Shown here one piece after another: positions 36,863-44,845 of a stretch of 64,000 nt of DNA (its first letter is position 1; each line of letters begins with the position of its first letter). This stretch comes from Sphaerotilus uruguayifluvii. Lineage in GTDB: Bacteria > Pseudomonadota > Gammaproteobacteria > Burkholderiales > Burkholderiaceae_C. A program made the translations under genes and the position numbers. The notes beneath the pieces are model-generated. The model saw only the letters and a list, made by a program, of their open reading frames with translations, was not told the DNA's origin and ran no database searches. Where the stretch lies: the NCBI RefSeq assembly GCF_013294065.1, contig NZ_JABSNM010000014.1, forward strand, positions 57,017 through 121,016, written 5' to 3'.

Positions 36863-39463
36863 ATGCCCACTCCGTTCGCCCCGACCGCTTCGACCCGATC
36901 CGCCGCCTCTCCTGGCGGCAGCCGCCCCGGCCACGGCAGCCTGGGCTGGCTGGGCCTGGGCTCGCCTCCCGACACGCCGGCCGAACAGTTCGCGTCCTGG
37001 CTGCCGTACTCGGCCTACCTCGCCGACGAGAAGCTCTTCGTCAACCGCGACAGCCTGGGCTTCATGCTTGAGCTGATGCCGCAGTCGGGTGCCGACGACC
37101 GCATGGCCGAGGTGCTGATCTCGCTGTACTCGACCTGCCCGCCAGCCACCGGGATCCAGTTCCACCTCTTTGCCTCGCCGCACATCCGCGAGCAGCTGCG
37201 TCGCTATGCCAACTTGCGCGTCGAGGATGCCGACCAGGCCGACAAGGCCAAGCACTGGGGTCGCCCGGCTCGCAACGACAACCTGTTCCACCGCCTTGCG
37301 CGGCAGCGTGTCGGGCACCTGCTGCACGGCGCGCAGCAGTCGCTGACCACCGGCTTCCACTACACGATCCGCGACTTCCGGCTGATGATGAGCGTGTCGG
37401 TGCCCGGCAGCGTGGAACAGGCCGGCGACCTGACCCGGCGCGACGAACTGGTCGCGCTGCGCGAGTCCATGGCGTCCACGCTGCGCTCGGCGTCGCTGCC
37501 CAGCCGTGTCTGCGACGCCGCCGACCTGATCAACTGGTGTGCGCTGTTCACCAACCCGGACCGGGTCTCCCAGACCGACGCCCCCAACCTCCACTACGAC
37601 GACGGCCGCGAGATCCGCGACCAGATCGTCGATTTCGACACCATCCAGGACCCACATCCTGCCGGCCTGACCCTCTGGAAGGAGGGCCACGAGGGATCGC
37701 TGGAAGCACGCTTCTACTCGATCAAGTCGTTCCCCGAGCGCTTTGCGCTGTGGCAGATGGGCTCGCTGATCGGCGACCTGATGCAGCCGGCGCTGCAGTA
37801 CAGCGCGCCCTTCCTGCTGACCATGGGCGTGCACGTGCTCGACCCCAACGTCATGAAGTCCGTGGTCACCGCCAACCACGTGCGCGCGACCCAGAACGCG
37901 CGCAGCAAGATGGCCGAGGTGATGCCCGATGTGGGCAAGAAGCTGCAGGACTGGACGGCAGCGGCCAACGCCATCGACGTGGGCAGCAGCCTGGTGAGCC
38001 TGTACCACCAGCTGGCGATCTTCTCGCCGCCCGAGAAGGCCGTGTCCGCCCAGGAGACCGCCAACGCGATCTGGCGCGGACGGGGCTTCCAGCTCAACGC
38101 AGATGTCTACATGCACCGGCAGGCGCTGCTGGCCAGCCTGCCGATGACGCTCTCGGAGGCCTTCCACAAGGACCTGGCCAAGATGCGCCGCGTCTCGCGC
38201 AAGACGATGGCCAATGCCATCCACCTGGCACCGCTGATCGCCGAGTGGCGCGGCACGCGCACGCCGGCCCTGGTCTTCGGTGGCCGGCGCGGCCAGCTGA
38301 TGACCCTGGACATCTTCGACAACGACCTGGGCAACTACAACTTCGCGATCATCGGCGCGCCCGGCTCCGGCAAGTCGGTGCTGATGAACGAGATGGCCTG
38401 GTCCTATCGGGCCATCGATGCCAAGGTGTGGATGCTCGACCTCGGCCGGTCGTTCGAGAAGCTGTGCCGCAAGGCCAAGGGCACGTACATCGAGTTCCGG
38501 CCCGACGTCGACATCTGCCTCAACCCCTTCACGCACATCGTCGACATCAACGAGGACATCGACATGCTGGTGCCGGCCATCTCCAAGATGGCCTCGATGT
38601 CCCGGCCGCTGGACGAGGTCCAGTACAAGGCCATCTCGGCGATGGTCATCAAGCTGTTCCGCGAGCACGGCAACGCGCTCACGGTGACCGCGCTGCGCGA
38701 CGCCTTCAAGGCCGGCACCATCGAGGAGCTGGGCGTGCGCGAGGACCCGCGCATCCGCGACCTGGCCGTGATGCTGAACCCCTACGCCCGCGGCGGCCAG
38801 TACGAGCGCTTCTTCGAGGGGCGCAACAACATCGACTTCGGCAACGACTTCGTCGTCATCGAGAACGAGGAGCTGAAGCGCCGGCCCGACCTGCATGCGG
38901 TCGTCAACATCCTGCTGCTGCACCAGATCACCGGCGAGATGTACCTGACGCGCAACCGGCGCAAGGTGCTCTTCATCGACGAGCTCAAGCAGCAGTTGGG
39001 CGACATCGGCGCCGACGACCCCGTGAAGGCGGCCGTGGTCGAGGAAGCCGCACGTCGCGCCCGCAAGTACGGCGGATCGCTCGGCACGGCCACGCAGAGC
39101 GCCGACGACTACTACGGCTCGGCCCAGATGGAGGCGGCCTTCAACTGCTCGGACTGGGTGTTCCTGCTGCGGCAGAAGCCCGAGTCCATCGAGATGCTCG
39201 ACCGCAAGGGGCGGCTGTCGATGGACGAGCCCAAGAAGCGGCTGCTCAACTCGCTGCGCACGGAGCCGGGCGTGTTCTCGGAGGTCTACATCTCCTCGCC
39301 GGTGGGCGAAGGCGTGGCTCGCAACATCCTCGATCCGGCGACCCATTTGCTGTTCTCCAACAAGCTGGAGGACAACGCCCCGATCGACGAGCTGCGGACG
39401 CAGGGCCTGAGCATCGACGACGCGATCACCGAGCTGCTGCGGCGGCGCGGGCACGCGGTGTGA
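36863..39463 (+). CDS. traC: TraC-like conjugation ATPase (VirB4 family)
   Basis: An 866-residue VirB4-class ATPase that powers pilus assembly at the inner membrane. The N-terminal TraC domain (residues about 25-260) begins FASWLPYSAYLADEKLFVN. The motor domain has Walker A IGAPGSGKSVLMNE at about 498-507, Walker B KVLFIDELKQQLG at about 702 and the RRARKYGGSLGTATQS region near 735. Length and order match F-type TraC. A 39-base gap separates it from traV. Confidence 0.92.
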   Translation: MPTPFAPTASTRSAASPGGSRPGHGSLGWLGLGSPPDTPAEQFASWLPYSAYLADEKLFVNRDSLGFMLELMPQSGADDRMAEVLISLYSTCPPATGIQFHLFASPHIREQLRRYANLRVEDADQADKAKHWGRPARNDNLFHRLARQRVGHLLHGAQQSLTTGFHYTIRDFRLMMSVSVPGSVEQAGDLTRRDELVALRESMASTLRSASLPSRVCDAADLINWCALFTNPDRVSQTDAPNLHYDDGREIRDQIVDFDTIQDPHPAGLTLWKEGHEGSLEARFYSIKSFPERFALWQMGSLIGDLMQPALQYSAPFLLTMGVHVLDPNVMKSVVTANHVRATQNARSKMAEVMPDVGKKLQDWTAAANAIDVGSSLVSLYHQLAIFSPPEKAVSAQETANAIWRGRGFQLNADVYMHRQALLASLPMTLSEAFHKDLAKMRRVSRKTMANAIHLAPLIAEWRGTRTPALVFGGRRGQLMTLDIFDNDLGNYNFAIIGAPGSGKSVLMNEMAWSYRAIDAKVWMLDLGRSFEKLCRKAKGTYIEFRPDVDICLNPFTHIVDINEDIDMLVPAISKMASMSRPLDEVQYKAISAMVIKLFREHGNALTVTALRDAFKAGTIEELGVREDPRIRDLAVMLNPYARGGQYERFFEGRNNIDFGNDFVVIENEELKRRPDLHAVVNILLLHQITGEMYLTRNRRKVLFIDELKQQLGDIGADDPVKAAVVEEAARRARKYGGSLGTATQSADDYYGSAQMEAAFNCSDWVFLLRQKPESIEMLDRKGRLSMDEPKKRLLNSLRTEPGVFSEVYISSPVGEGVARNILDPATHLLFSNKLEDNAPIDELRTQGLSIDDAITELLRRRGHAV

Positions 39464-39479
39464 CTTTGGCGAGGCTCCC

Positions 39480-39926
39480 ATGGACGTCGACGCCAGCGCC
39501 AGCCCTCGCCAACCCGTTGCCGGGCCCGTGGGCATGGTGCCCATCCTCCTGCACGCGGCCTTCGCGCTGCTGATCGTGCTGGGCACGCTTGTCGCCTACG
39601 ACCGCGTGGTGGTGCGCCCGGCCCAGCGGGTGGGCGTCGTCGATGTCGGCGAGGTGTACCGGCAGAAGGAGGCCGAGTTCACCCAGATCCTGACCCGTGC
39701 CACCACCGATGCCGACCGCGAGAAGGCATTTGCGCTGGCCCGGAGCTTCTCGCAGCGGCTGCCGGCCGCTCTGGAGGAACTGCCGCGCGACTGCGCCTGC
39801 CTGGTGGTGCTGAAGAGCGCCGTGGCCGGCCGGACACCGCGGACCGTCGATCTGACGGCACTGCTGCAGCAGAAGCTGGGCCATCCCCAGACACCCCACA
39901 GGAACGACCCCGAGGAGGCCCGATGA
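39480..39926 (+). CDS. TrbI-like conjugation protein
   Basis: A 148-residue protein with one N-terminal helix (ILLHAAFALLIVLGTLVAY, about residues 22-40) and a periplasmic helical domain. The GVVDVGEVYRQKEAEFTQIL and DCACLVVLKSAVAG segments resemble F-type TrbI (a pilus length/retraction factor). The position between traC and the S26 peptidase fits TrbI of F-like systems. It overlaps the next gene by 4 bases. Confidence 0.7.
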   Translation: MDVDASASPRQPVAGPVGMVPILLHAAFALLIVLGTLVAYDRVVVRPAQRVGVVDVGEVYRQKEAEFTQILTRATTDADREKAFALARSFSQRLPAALEELPRDCACLVVLKSAVAGRTPRTVDLTALLQQKLGHPQTPHRNDPEEAR

Positions 39927-40465
39927 AGCGCAGCCTTCGCACCCAGGCCATCGACTTTGCGGCGCACATGCGGCGACGCTGGTACCTCTACCTGCCCGTG
40001 TTCGCGATCTGGGCCTTCGCCTACACGCGGCTCTTCATCGACCCGACGCCGCGGGTGCCGGTCCTCTTCAACTGGACGGGCAGCCTGCCGTACCGGGTGG
40101 CCTGGCTGCAGCACGGCGAACATCCGCTGCAGCGCGGGGAGTTCGTCATCTTCTCGTTTGCGGGCGAGGCGCGAACCGCGTACCCCGGACTGGACGGTCA
40201 GCCATTCTTCAAGGTCGTGCGCGGCCTGCCGGGCGACGTGGTGACGGTGTCCGGCCGCACGGTGTCGGTCAACGGAGTCGTCGTCGGCACGGCCAAGGCC
40301 CAGGCCTTCGACCGGCGCCCCCTGGAGCCGATCGCGCCGACGGTGATCCCGCCGGGCCACTACTACGTGCAGGGCACCGGCCCGGACTCGTTCGACTCGC
40401 GCTACCGCAGCAGCGGGCTCGTGCGGGCCGAGCAGGTGCTGGGCACCGTGGTGCCGCTGTTCTGA
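39923..40465 (+). CDS. S26-family signal peptidase (TrhF/TraF-type)
   Basis: A 180-residue membrane-bound S26 serine peptidase like TrhF of IncH/SXT systems. An N-terminal helix is at residues 18-36. The catalytic Ser is probably in NWTGSLPYRVAW (about residue 52), and the catalytic Lys in PFFKVVRGLPGD (about residue 94), followed by GHYYVQGTGPDSFDSR, the box E-like motif. It probably processes the pilin precursor or another transfer protein. ATG 39923 overlaps the trbI-like gene (ATGA). Confidence 0.82.
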   Translation: MKRSLRTQAIDFAAHMRRRWYLYLPVFAIWAFAYTRLFIDPTPRVPVLFNWTGSLPYRVAWLQHGEHPLQRGEFVIFSFAGEARTAYPGLDGQPFFKVVRGLPGDVVTVSGRTVSVNGVVVGTAKAQAFDRRPLEPIAPTVIPPGHYYVQGTGPDSFDSRYRSSGLVRAEQVLGTVVPLF

Positions 40466-40474
40466 GGGGCTGCC

Positions 40475-40885
40475 ATGGATCCGCATTCGATGCTGCGTTG
40501 GCCGGCTTCCCGTCACGTGGCCCAGTCGATCTCCCTGGCCTCGCTGGCTTCCCTTGTCGCTATGACCGCGCTTGCCACAGCCTTACCGGCGCCGGCGCAG
40601 ACACCGTCCGAGCTGGCTGTCACGGGCGACGTGCCGATGCCCGACTACCTTGCGCTGCTCCAGCAAATCTCCCCTGCGGCACACCAAGGGGCGCAGGCCT
40701 ATCTGCAGGCCCACGAGCGCCGGTGCCGCCGGAGTCTTTCGAGCCGCGAGCTGCGACAGGCGATGGCGGAAGGAGACGGCAATCCGCTGCTGATGGCGAT
40801 GATCCGGGCCAGCCACCTCCAGGACGGGCCGGGCCTGACCCGGCTGGGTGAGCAGGTCTCATGCACCCGGAAGGCGGCAAGGTGA
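40475..40885 (+). CDS. hypothetical exported protein of the transfer operon
   Basis: A 136-residue protein with a signal peptide ending near LPAPAQT, then a short helical domain with MPDYLALLQQISPAAHQGAQAYL and a conserved-looking RRCRRSLSSRELRQAMAEGDGNPLLMAMIRA. It has two late Cys residues. The family is not recognised; small exported proteins of this kind often lie between trhF and traW in MPF_F operons. Ends in a GTGA overlap with traW. Confidence 0.5.
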   Translation: MDPHSMLRWPASRHVAQSISLASLASLVAMTALATALPAPAQTPSELAVTGDVPMPDYLALLQQISPAAHQGAQAYLQAHERRCRRSLSSRELRQAMAEGDGNPLLMAMIRASHLQDGPGLTRLGEQVSCTRKAAR

Positions 40886-41556
40886 AGTTCGACCTGCCAA
40901 TGCCTCGGGCACGTTGCACCAGCCCGGCGGCGCGCGTCATTCAGTGCCTGCTGGCGGTCGTCGCAACGATCCTGAGCACGGCCGCCCACGCCGTGGACCT
41001 GGGGACCATCGGCCCGATCTACGGCATTGCCGAGCCCCACCTGCTGGAGTTCATCCAGCAGCGCCTGCGCGACAAGGAACGCACGGGTGAACTGCAGCGT
41101 CTGATCGACGAGGCGCGCAACCGTGGTGTGGCCGCAGTGCGCCAGCCGGCTCCGGTCGAGGGCGTACGAGGCACCGAGACTGCACGGTCCTGGACCATCG
41201 ATCCGACCTTCACGCTCGACCGCAACATCGTCGATGCGCAGGGCCGGCTGCTGTTCCCGGCCGGGACGCGCAAGAACCCGCTGGAGGTGGTGTCGCTGTC
41301 CAAGCGGCTGCTGTTCTTCGATGCCCGCGACGGACGACAGGTCGCTCGGGCCCGCGAGCTGATCGCGCGCTACGACGGCAAGGTGAAGCCCATCCTGACC
41401 GGTGGCTCGTACCTGGACCTGATGAAGGCCTGGCGCGTGCCGGTGTACTACGACCAGCAGGGGACGCTGACCCGCCGTTTCGGCATCAGGCAGGTGCCCG
41501 CCCTGGTCTCGCAGGAAGGCATGCGCCTGCGCGTCGACGAGGTGCTCGTGCAATGA
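40882..41556 (+). CDS. traW: TraW-like exported protein
   Basis: A 224-residue TraW-family protein needed for F-type pilus assembly. The signal peptide ends near STAAHAVDLG, then DLGTIGPIYGIAEPHLLEFI and the typical second half with WTIDPTFTLDRNIVD, LFPAGTRKNPLEVV, LLFFDARDGRQVARA and a C-terminal VPALVSQEGMRLRVDEV with thioredoxin-like character. I chose GTG 40882, which overlaps the upstream stop by four bases; ATG 40861 would give a longer start. Coupled to traU by overlap. Confidence 0.87.
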   Translation: MKFDLPMPRARCTSPAARVIQCLLAVVATILSTAAHAVDLGTIGPIYGIAEPHLLEFIQQRLRDKERTGELQRLIDEARNRGVAAVRQPAPVEGVRGTETARSWTIDPTFTLDRNIVDAQGRLLFPAGTRKNPLEVVSLSKRLLFFDARDGRQVARARELIARYDGKVKPILTGGSYLDLMKAWRVPVYYDQQGTLTRRFGIRQVPALVSQEGMRLRVDEVLVQ

Positions 41557-42632
41557 CCACTCTGCCCTCCCTGATCCGCTGGCTTGCCGCACCGAGGATG
41601 CCCGCGCTTCGCCGATGGGCCGGCCAGGTGCTTGCCCGCTCGGTGCTGCTCGCCGCCCTGCCCTGGGTGGCGCCCGCGCAGGCCGCCGACAGCCTGACCT
41701 GTACCGGCCGCTTCCCCAACCCGATCACCGACATCTGCTGGAGCTGCATCCTGCCGATCAGCATCGGCAGCGCCACGATCGCCAATTTCGATGGGCAGGA
41801 GGACATCCCAAACCCGTCCAACCCGGTCTGCAGCTGCGGCGTGAATCCCACCATCGGCCTGTCGATCGGGTTCTGGGAGCCGGCCCGGCACGTGGAGGCC
41901 GTGCGCAAGCCGTTCTGCCTGGCGTCGCTGGGCGGCATCGACCTCGACCCCGGCATCCCGGCGCCGGCGGCGGCAAGGTTCACACGCCCCGAAGGCGATG
42001 GCGACGGCGGCAGCTTTTACCAGGCGCACTTCTACGTGAACCCAGTTCTGTACTGGCTGGAGGTGGTGACCGACTTCCCGTGCCTGGAGCGGGGCTCGTT
42101 CGACCTGGCCTACCTGACTGAGGTGGACCCGCTGTGGAACGACGACGAGCTGACCCTCATCCTCAACCCCGAGGCCGTGCTGTTCGCCAACCCGGTGGCG
42201 GTGGCGGCCTGCGCGGCCGATTGCGTGGCCGCGACCGCGGGCTTCGGCATCGCCGAGATGTTCTGGTGCGCCGGCTGCCAGGGCGGCATCTACCCCTTCG
42301 ATGGCCACGTCCCGTACCACATGGGCGGGGTGCGAACGGCGGCCCTCATCGCGCAGCGGCTGACCGCCAAGATGCACCGTGAACTGCTGGCCTGGGGCTG
42401 GCATGGCCGGCCAGGCCTGTGCGGACCCTACTTCCTGCCGGCCATGGACAAGACCGCCTACAAGACCCAGCTGACCTATCCGGTGGCCAACACCGCCAAG
42501 GACGGCGGGCGCTGCTGCCAACCCTTTGGCCGCAGCACCATCGTCTGGGGCGCAGGCAAGGAGTACCCGGTGCGCGGCGAGGACTTCGCGTTCATGCTGT
42601 TCAGGAAGAGGAACTGCTGTGTGGGCTACTGA
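41553..42632 (+). CDS. traU: TraU-like mating-pair protein
   Basis: A 359-residue exported TraU protein of F-type systems, required for DNA transfer and pilus extension. The signal peptide ends near APAQA. Typical Cys-rich landmarks are CWSCILPISIGS, NPVCSCGVNPTIGLSIGFWEP, FWCAGCQGGIYPF and a C-terminal KDGGRCCQPFGRSTIVWG with RKRNCC at the end. ATG 41553 overlaps the traW stop. The many Cys residues need the operon's DsbC-like enzyme. Confidence 0.92.
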   Translation: MTTLPSLIRWLAAPRMPALRRWAGQVLARSVLLAALPWVAPAQAADSLTCTGRFPNPITDICWSCILPISIGSATIANFDGQEDIPNPSNPVCSCGVNPTIGLSIGFWEPARHVEAVRKPFCLASLGGIDLDPGIPAPAAARFTRPEGDGDGGSFYQAHFYVNPVLYWLEVVTDFPCLERGSFDLAYLTEVDPLWNDDELTLILNPEAVLFANPVAVAACAADCVAATAGFGIAEMFWCAGCQGGIYPFDGHVPYHMGGVRTAALIAQRLTAKMHRELLAWGWHGRPGLCGPYFLPAMDKTAYKTQLTYPVANTAKDGGRCCQPFGRSTIVWGAGKEYPVRGEDFAFMLFRKRNCCVGY

Positions 42633-43320
42633 AACGGCCACGCTCATCGGCCCGGCGCTCGGCGCGGGGGTCTCCGCGCTCCTTCTTGCCGGCAGCGTGC
42701 TGGGTGCCCCGGCGACGCCACCGGCCGTGACCGAGGCCGACATCGAGCGCGCACGCCAGCAGAATCGGATGCCGACCGATGCTGAGCTGGCGCGGGTGCC
42801 GATTCCTGGCGCGCCTCGCATCGAGAACCTGCCCCAGACGGTGACCCGCATGCCCATCGACCTCGAGGCCATCTCCAAGGGCTTCGACGTGCAGAACGGA
42901 GCTCAGGCAGCGGCGATGGCTCCGGGCAAGGCAGGGCCGAAGGTGCTGATCTTCGTGAGCTTCGCGATGCCGGAGCCAACGCTTCAGCGCTTGGTCGACC
43001 AGGCAGCGCGTGCAGGCGCTACCCTCGTGCTGCGGGGGTTGGTCAACGGCTCAATCCGCGAGACGGTTACTCGCATGCAGGCGCTGATCGGCAGCCGCCG
43101 CGTTGCAGTCCAGATCGATCCGGAAGCGTTCGATCGCTACGGGATCGCGAGGACTCCGACATTCGTCCTGGTCATGGAAGTTGCCGGGACCGAAGTTTGC
43201 GCCTCCCGCGTGTGTGGCTCGTCGCAGCAGTTCGCGAAGGTCGCTGGAGACGTGACCCTCGACCATGCAATGCAGTACCTGAATCAGGACTCTAGAGCTT
43301 CAGTTCGTAAAAGGCGGTAG
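42619..43320 (+). CDS. trbC: TrbC-like transfer protein
   Basis: A 233-residue exported TrbC-type protein of F-like systems, involved in pilus assembly with TraW. It has an N-terminal signal (LGAGVSALLLAGSVLG), a linker and a thioredoxin-like C-terminal domain with KVLIFVSFAMPEPTLQRLV, GATLVLRGLVNGSIRETVTRM and the IARTPTFVLV segment. The start is GTG 42619 after a GAGGAAC site, overlapping traU. The last 15 codons have less GC3 than the rest; the antisense defence genes begin just downstream, so the 3' end may have been altered by that insertion. Confidence 0.8.
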   Translation: MWATETATLIGPALGAGVSALLLAGSVLGAPATPPAVTEADIERARQQNRMPTDAELARVPIPGAPRIENLPQTVTRMPIDLEAISKGFDVQNGAQAAAMAPGKAGPKVLIFVSFAMPEPTLQRLVDQAARAGATLVLRGLVNGSIRETVTRMQALIGSRRVAVQIDPEAFDRYGIARTPTFVLVMEVAGTEVCASRVCGSSQQFAKVAGDVTLDHAMQYLNQDSRASVRKRR

Positions 43321-43417
43321 TTACCGCTGTCTCCGCGCCTCGCGCACAAGGACCACAACTGACCGCGGAAGCCCTTATGGCGGCAGTGGGCGCCCGAGGC
43401 ATGGAGCCAAGACGACT

Positions 43418-44845
43418 TCACATGAAGAACCGGAACTGATACGGCCTGGACCCAAGTCGGCTGATGCGCTTGACGACGCGCGACAGCACCTTCGCATAAG
43501 CAAGCGTCACCGGGAGTGGGTCGTATAGCGCATCGTTGTTCCAGTCCATCTTAGTTAACGCCAAGATCGCCCAAGCCGTGTCATCCCACGGTCCGTGGCC
43601 GGCATGTCGAATAATGCGAAGCGGTCGAGGAGTGCTTCGCGAGCCCTGAAAGTATGAGCCCTTGTCGCTGATCTTCTTGACGCTTCCATGCGTCCAAACC
43701 AGCGCTTCGGCGGGCGCTATACCCAGCACTGTTCCCCTGGGCACGGGAAACATTGCTGCCTGCGCCGGACGGTCGTTGAACGGACCGTTCACGAGGACTC
43801 CGCGCCATCCGACGTCCTCAACAACTTGCACCAGATCGACCGCCTCGCATAGATTGAAGGCCTCCATGCAGCCGTCGACCTCCTGCGGCTTGAATTCGGT
43901 CGTCTTGTGAACCATGACGCGCCGAGGAATCCGTCCGGCATGGCGCCGGCGATATAGATCCATAGCGCGCGTCATCACCCTAAACATCTCGGTTCGAGAC
44001 AGGAATGGGTTGTCCCTTTGTACCTCGAACTCGTGGGTGTTGTAGGCAATGAACTCCAAGCCTGACCCGTCCGCATCAAACACCTGGCTGCAGCACGTCA
44101 CGAACCTCGGCTCGCCCGATTCGACCGGTCGCACAGAGTACGAGATGCCGATGAACGCTGTCTCCGGATCCGTGTCGGCGAGTTTCCACGGAATGCCCCC
44201 TGCCTTGGCGTACAACGCGAGCCCGATGCGCCACATAACGCTGGCCCGGTCTGCATAAGCCAACGCCTTGTCCTCGCGGACGATCTGCACGGGCACACCT
44301 CGCGAAGCCGAGACTGCCTTGATGTGGTCGTGCAGATCAAAGTCCTCGTTCAATCCACCAACGAAGCCCATGCTCCACCGTTCCGGCAAATAGATGAACA
44401 GCACATCGAAAGCAGATCGCCGCGCGTGCAGACGTTGTGCGGCTCGAGTGATGGCGTCCGCAAGCACAACGTGAGGTGTCGGCGACTCCTTCAACCGGGC
44501 CTCCAGCCCTGCATCCAGTTCGAAGTGACAGTCGCCGCCGGCGCCTGTCATTCGAACGTTGAAGACGCGCTGAAACCCCGGCCACTCCGGCAGGTAGTCC
44601 TTGCGCTCGCTAGGCTTGTAGAACGAATTCAGCTCTTTCATGAACGCATACAGTCGGCCGCCCTCTCCAGCCGGAGCGATGGTTGCGACCCGGATCGGGT
44701 CAGGCACCAGAAGCCCTTTTGAGTAAGGACCGAACCGCAAGAGACCACTCAGCGGATGAATGTCTCTGTCGCTGCGCCTGTCGGGATGGAACGAGAGCTT
44801 CGGCTCTGTCAGGCAGAGGTGATGCGCAAGCTCGCTGGCACTCAT
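43418..44845 (-). CDS. short prokaryotic Argonaute (MID-PIWI) of a SPARSA system
   Basis: A 475-residue short pAgo. The MID domain has LLHD-type residues with HIKAVSASRGVPVQIVREDK (about 174-193), the basic/Gln pattern that binds the guide 5' phosphate. The PIWI domain begins with VMWRIGLALYAKAGGIPWKLA (about 203-223) and has VMVHKTTEFKPQE later. The slicer DEDX tetrad is not apparent, as normal for short pAgos. With the adjacent SIR2-APAZ protein it should form a guide-RNA-loaded sensor of invading DNA. It overlaps its partner by 4 bases (ATGA) on the minus strand and lies antisense in the tra operon. Confidence 0.9.
   Translation of the reverse strand: MSASELAHHLCLTEPKLSFHPDRRSDRDIHPLSGLLRFGPYSKGLLVPDPIRVATIAPAGEGGRLYAFMKELNSFYKPSERKDYLPEWPGFQRVFNVRMTGAGGDCHFELDAGLEARLKESPTPHVVLADAITRAAQRLHARRSAFDVLFIYLPERWSMGFVGGLNEDFDLHDHIKAVSASRGVPVQIVREDKALAYADRASVMWRIGLALYAKAGGIPWKLADTDPETAFIGISYSVRPVESGEPRFVTCCSQVFDADGSGLEFIAYNTHEFEVQRDNPFLSRTEMFRVMTRAMDLYRRRHAGRIPRRVMVHKTTEFKPQEVDGCMEAFNLCEAVDLVQVVEDVGWRGVLVNGPFNDRPAQAAMFPVPRGTVLGIAPAEALVWTHGSVKKISDKGSYFQGSRSTPRPLRIIRHAGHGPWDDTAWAILALTKMDWNNDALYDPLPVTLAYAKVLSRVVKRISRLGSRPYQFRFFM

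Noticed and set aside
36701..39586. Long minus-strand open frame opposite traC
   Set aside because: TraC on the + strand has both Walker motifs and the right length. The minus frame is a GC-bias shadow.
43418..44845. Short Argonaute as a catalytically active slicer
   Set aside because: The DEDX tetrad is not visible in the PIWI part and the protein is paired with a SIR2-APAZ effector, which fits the inactive short pAgo class.
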